This document shows, one piece after another, positions 5,414 through 5,456 of a stretch of DNA of 5,456 nt. Every line of letters begins with the position of its first letter. The first letter of the stretch is position 1. The translations under genes were made by a program, and so were the position numbers. The DNA lies in contig JAITAH010000389.1 in NCBI GenBank assembly GCA_031284225.1, positions 1 through 5,456 of the forward strand, written 5' to 3'. Under the pieces are notes generated by a model, which was not told where the DNA came from, made no database searches, and saw nothing but the letters and a program-made list of their open reading frames with translations. The DNA comes from Dysgonamonadaceae bacterium (GTDB lineage Bacteria > Bacteroidota > Bacteroidia > Bacteroidales > Azobacteroidaceae).

Positions 5414-5456
5414 GCCTGTGTAGCTCAGCGGTAGAGCACTTCCTTGGTAAGGAAGA
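5414..5456 (+). tRNA. tRNA-Thr (anticodon GGT), 3' end outside the window
   Basis: The 5' half is present: acceptor strand GCCTGTG (5414-5420), D arm GCTC/GAGC with loop AGCGGTA, and anticodon stem CTTCC/GGAAG around anticodon GGT at 5446-5448. The T arm and 3' acceptor strand lie past the window edge. It follows tRNA-Gly by 9 bases in the same transcript. By comparison with other Bacteroidetes, tuf is expected next, but this cannot be seen here. Confidence 0.9.

Overview
The window looks like ordinary chromosome from a member of the Bacteroidetes, probably order Bacteroidales. Three things point there. Promoter-like sites match the Bacteroidetes form (TTTG, then about 19-22 bases, then TAnnTTTG) rather than the sigma-70 form. 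Start codons lack strong Shine-Dalgarno sequences and sit after A-rich leaders. The right end carries the tRNA order Thr(TGT)-Tyr(GTA)-Gly(TCC)-Thr(GGT), which in this phylum commonly precedes tuf. The genus cannot be named from this window.

Layout, left to right. (1) 1-216, minus: N-terminal part of a lipoprotein, probably of the TolB-like 6-bladed beta-propeller group, cut by the window edge. (2) 309-2383, minus: a two-gene operon, a dCMP/cytidine-type deaminase followed by a membrane-anchored PDZ/S41 C-terminal processing protease, joined by an ATGA stop/start overlap. (3) 2562-3089, plus: a stand-alone O6-methylguanine-DNA methyltransferase (ogt), divergent from the deaminase. (4) 3154-4775, minus: a second two-gene operon, a SlyD-like FKBP prolyl isomerase followed by chorismate synthase (aroC), also joined by ATGA. 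(5) 4776-5120: a non-coding stretch with the slyD promoter, a long imperfect hairpin and a close-to-consensus promoter for the tRNAs. (6) 5121-5456, plus: four tRNA genes, the last cut by the window edge.

The genes are mostly housekeeping: pyrimidine nucleotide supply, envelope proteolysis, alkylation repair, protein folding, and the last shared step of aromatic amino acid synthesis. I see no defence system, mobile element, CRISPR array or biosynthetic cluster, and I do not claim a new system. The most unusual signals are in the RNA part. The tRNA-Gly(TCC) appears to replace the near-universal G19-C56 elbow pair with A19-U56 and also has a mismatch in its acceptor stem. The first tRNA-Thr has a T-T mismatch inside its anticodon stem. 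A roughly 95-base imperfect inverted repeat between slyD and the tRNA promoter folds better as minus-strand RNA than as plus-strand RNA.
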